From: TMP-7 sp038212445
GTDB lineage: Bacteria > Acidobacteriota > Terriglobia > Bryobacterales > Bryobacteraceae
Direction of reading: 5' to 3'
Assembly: GCA_038212445.1 (NCBI GenBank)
Contig: JBBQUM010000007.1
Location: 173,200-237,199, forward strand
Length of the DNA stretch: 64,000 nt
Shown: in pieces, positions 62,901 to 64,000 of the stretch
Layout: the number at the start of each line of letters is the position of its first letter
Numbering within the stretch: the stretch's first letter is position 1
Program-made: the position numbers and the translations under genes
Notes under the pieces: generated by a model
Told to the model about the DNA's origin: nothing
Database searches by the model: none
The model's input: only the letters and a program-made list of their open reading frames with translations

Positions 62901-63499
62901 AGCCCGGTCGGTCCTATTCCAATTCCGGCGCCGGCGCCGGGCAGGATCAACGACGTGCCGAGTACGCGGGTTGTGAGGTCGAGGGGAGTGACCACTCCAG
63001 CGTTGCCGTTGTTGCTGAGGATGAATGCTCTGCTGGAGTCGAGCGCGAACGCAACATCGATGGCGCTTCCGCTAACCGAGAGGGCGGTGCTGGTGGCAAG
63101 AGTGTCGGTGGCGGTATCAAAGATATAGACGGCGCCGCCGGCGAGCACGCTTAGCCAGCGTCCATCCGGGCTCAATGCCGCGGTAGTGGGGGCCGTGGTG
63201 ATATTACCAATTACATGACCACCATTGAAGTTCTGGTCATAAACGGCAACACCGGTGGTGCCGGTGTTGGAGATCACGTAGTTCTTCTGTCCGTCGGGAG
63301 TGGTGAGAACCAGGAAGGTGCCCTGAGCGGCGCTCGTGAAAGAGTTCTGGCCGACGAAGGGGTTGGCGGTAAAAACGGGAATCTGAGTATTAGACCCTCC
63401 CGCACCGGGGAGAACCAGGACATATTCGCCCGCTGTAGCGGCCGCAGTTAAGACGGCCAGACACACGAATATTCGAAGGAAAAGCTTAGAAATTGACAT
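59966..63499 (-). CDS. Giant secreted protein: propeller, Ig-like repeats and TIGR03437-type C terminus
   Basis: 1177 residues from ATG 63499 (AGG seven bases upstream; GTG 63523 is an alternative). After a signal peptide (FVCLAVLTAAATA), residues 30-390 form a beta-propeller-like repeat region (LSPDGRWLSVLAGGAVYIFD, FTPDGKYALSINRTPITG). Residues 390-960 hold five or more Big_1-type Ig domains (VTDANGNPAPNVAVTFSITQ, VTDSAKNPLQNIPLAWSVTQ, VTDATGATVSGIAVNWTVNS), broken by an 11-Gly stretch near 493-503. The last ~230 residues match the Solibacter-type C-terminal domain (SFTNAASGAVGLTPCGIAIV, GEQIKLFATGLGTTTPRTNT). Surface or extracellular role inferred. Confidence 0.9.
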   Translation of the reverse strand: MSISKLFLRIFVCLAVLTAAATAGEYVLVLPGAGGSNTQIPVFTANPFVGQNSFTSAAQGTFLVLTTPDGQKNYVISNTGTTGVAVYDQNFNGGHVIGNITTAPTTAALSPDGRWLSVLAGGAVYIFDTATDTLATSTALSVSGSAIDVAFALDSSRAFILSNNGNAGVVTPLDLTTRVLGTSLILPGAGAGIGIGPTGLLYVTTPNRLFEINPRTLAVTSNGEIPVNANPSKPVFTPDGKYALSINRTPITGSSVLLFDLGNHTLAGAFPNFSDPQDSSHTTIALDKLVVAGNNRIFAYASQNNKIYEITVANGINIIASTLQNLLPNIITGIAVANDSPARNAYVLAVTNGINSLYKVDLATTSVVSSFTVPNAAGQIISYAAPNPTSGAVTLAAFNATQTVQPGATSLPLVVRLQDSLGRPVFGGRVDFSSSAATGTLNPVSTTTNSDGYAQTYAIVPSTPGGVTITATSPGVATPGTFTLTVPGSGGGGGGGGGGTQAAINILSGNGQVITEFSPFTQSPLIVQVTDANGNPAPNVAVTFSITQGKGALLTGSPYTVLTDNLGRAQTSYQGVQVDFGLSFQQATITASTSIGSVNFTVTTLLSQQFNGSLAPPPNIDLILPDFSVNPSRIITGGAGSTIKGAIKIQVVTATLPQLGAPIPNVAVSLSTFENADPTKVPSAKCANQPVTDANGIAVCDVVLGNVLGTGTAVVNAGTVTKLVLLQITVGPPSIITIAGGDQQSGKPGTRLPQSLRVVVTDSAKNPLQNIPLAWSVTQGSATLSATNTTTDINGSGQTNVTLGSTAGTVTVKVTAGTGASAVSNTFTLTSTVAVTGISIFSGDAQTASIGQAFATPLAVTVTDATGATVSGIAVNWTVNSGLASLSAASSNTDQNGRASINVTAGAGAGPVVITATTSGLSTTFNLTVRTPGPLVNTSSFTNAASGAVGLTPCGIAIVSAPNLVPNQSGTLVANTLIGPLPTQLGGADLTVNGIAAPIFWVSNGAIAFQTPCETGAGTATVVVRVTGGSTTVTGVSVVAVQPGIFETIYNNKKYAVLLHADGSYVTPASPAARGEQIKLFATGLGTTTPRTNTGGVGTGGQKVDASLLVGVSNSGARIVNAEYLQGGTGLYVVTFEVPSGPVPPNTDPSYQPLALAVTDTAGNAIFGNPAYLPIQP

Positions 63500-63635
63500 G
63501 TAGAACCTCGTCGAAGGAGACACTGAAGACCAATCTTTGGGCGCGGGCGAATAATGAGTCTAACACAGTTCTATACCCTTGAAGTCGTAGTTCTAGGAAG
63601 TTTGGGCTATTGAAAACGGTTAGTCTAAACGCAAA

Positions 63636-63676
63636 AAGGGGAGGGAAGCCGAAGCTTCCCTCCCCTTATTTTTTTA
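63636..63676. terminator. Strong bidirectional terminator with UUCG loop
   Basis: A perfect 14-bp stem (63636-63649 and 63654-63667) with loop CGAA, which reads TTCG on the minus strand. On the plus strand a T-rich tract follows (ATTTTTTTTA); on the minus strand TTTTTGC follows. It ends the minus-strand gene at 63693. Confidence 0.85.
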
Positions 63677-63692
63677 CACTGACAAGCGCGGA

Positions 63693-64000
63693 TTAATGCG
63701 CCTGGACTTCGCCAGCCTGACCCGTACGGTTCAGGAGAGCGGCATCCAGAATGATTCCGAGGTAACCCTCGCTCGCACCAGGAGCCGTCGGCAGTGCGCC
63801 CTGCGCGCTGATATAAGCGAACGCATGGCAATACTGGAACTGCGCCTGAGCGATGATGTAACCCTGGAATCCAGGAGTGGCGTTGATACCGAAGTTGCCA
63901 CCACCGGACAGCGTGAAGGTGAGGATCTGACCGCCGGGGACCGGAGCATTGGTGGTCTGGGCCGGAGGCGGAGTGCCGCCGCTGTAGTAATTCAACGTGA
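63693..64000 (-). CDS. Gly/Ala-rich protein of unknown function (5' part outside window)
   Basis: The frame is open to the right edge, so the start lies outside; the visible ~102 residues are the C-terminal part. It is beta-rich with SGGTPPPAQTTNAPVPGGQI, GGNFGINATPGFQGYIIAQA and QYCHAFAYISAQGALPTAPG. The segments GYIIAQAQFQYCHAFAYI and GYLGIILDAALLNR repeat a pattern I link with exported acidobacterial proteins, but I cannot name the family. Confidence 0.65.
   Translation of the reverse strand, partial: TLNYYSGGTPPPAQTTNAPVPGGQILTFTLSGGGNFGINATPGFQGYIIAQAQFQYCHAFAYISAQGALPTAPGASEGYLGIILDAALLNRTGQAGEVQAH

Noticed and set aside
1..64000. CRISPR arrays, rRNA genes or insertion sequences
   Set aside because: None seen: no regularly spaced repeats, no rRNA signatures and no transposase-like genes in the window.

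Overview
The window looks like a Bryobacterales / Solibacter-type Acidobacteriota chromosome. It is high in GC. It carries a secreted repeat protein ending in a domain that matches the TIGR03437 type first recognised in Solibacter, several large secreted Ig-like proteins, HPF/RapZ downstream of rpoN, hopanoid-type HpnE, and many ATGA/GTGA/TAATG gene overlaps. Taxonomy is inferred from gene content only.

Left part (1-13.6 kb). Secreted Ig/propeller proteins on the minus strand (1-2417) face a plus-strand cassette at 2500-5021. I read this cassette as a ubiquitin-like conjugation system: an E1 (ThiF fold), a four-helix membrane protein with two eight-cysteine RING-like zinc modules, an 86-residue ubiquitin-fold protein ending in glycine, and an E2 with HPN and catalytic cysteine. 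The genes overlap or nearly touch, and no deubiquitinase is present. This is the most interesting system in the window. Next come a 5'-truncated amidohydrolase whose 3' end is tandemly duplicated, an endonuclease III-like protein, a frameshifted uracil-DNA-glycosylase-like gene, a self-inhibited Fic protein, and an orphan terminase-like cassette with ATPase and nuclease in separate genes.

Middle part (13.6-36.3 kb). A SRPBCC/SnoaL protein is followed by an ECF sigma factor (apparently CTG-initiated), its membrane anti-sigma/FecR partner, and a two-ATPase, two-permease ABC exporter. A tightly overlapped run follows: gamma-glutamyltransferase, TIM-barrel isomerase, arginase, DUF481 protein, Ddl and an S41 protease. 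After that come a glycosyltransferase/pyruvyltransferase pair and the origin region gyrB-dnaN-dnaA (all minus) with DnaA boxes and an AT-rich stretch before tRNA-Gly(GCC).

Right part (36.3-64 kb). A DUF4130-UdgX fusion is coupled to its partner radical SAM protein (apparent non-AUG start), followed by a Xre/RES toxin-antitoxin pair and the rpoN-hpf-rapZ operon. Further on are a coiled-coil membrane protein with a candidate sigma-54 promoter, a sigma-54 activator/histidine kinase/lipoprotein operon, a methyltransferase plus GT-C membrane protein, pyrD-ridA, an hpnE cluster, fused trpEG, secreted proteins, and the giant TIGR03437-type protein with strong UUCG-loop terminators.

Coding content is dense and mostly ordinary from 14 kb onward; the accessory material is concentrated in 2.5-13.6 kb.
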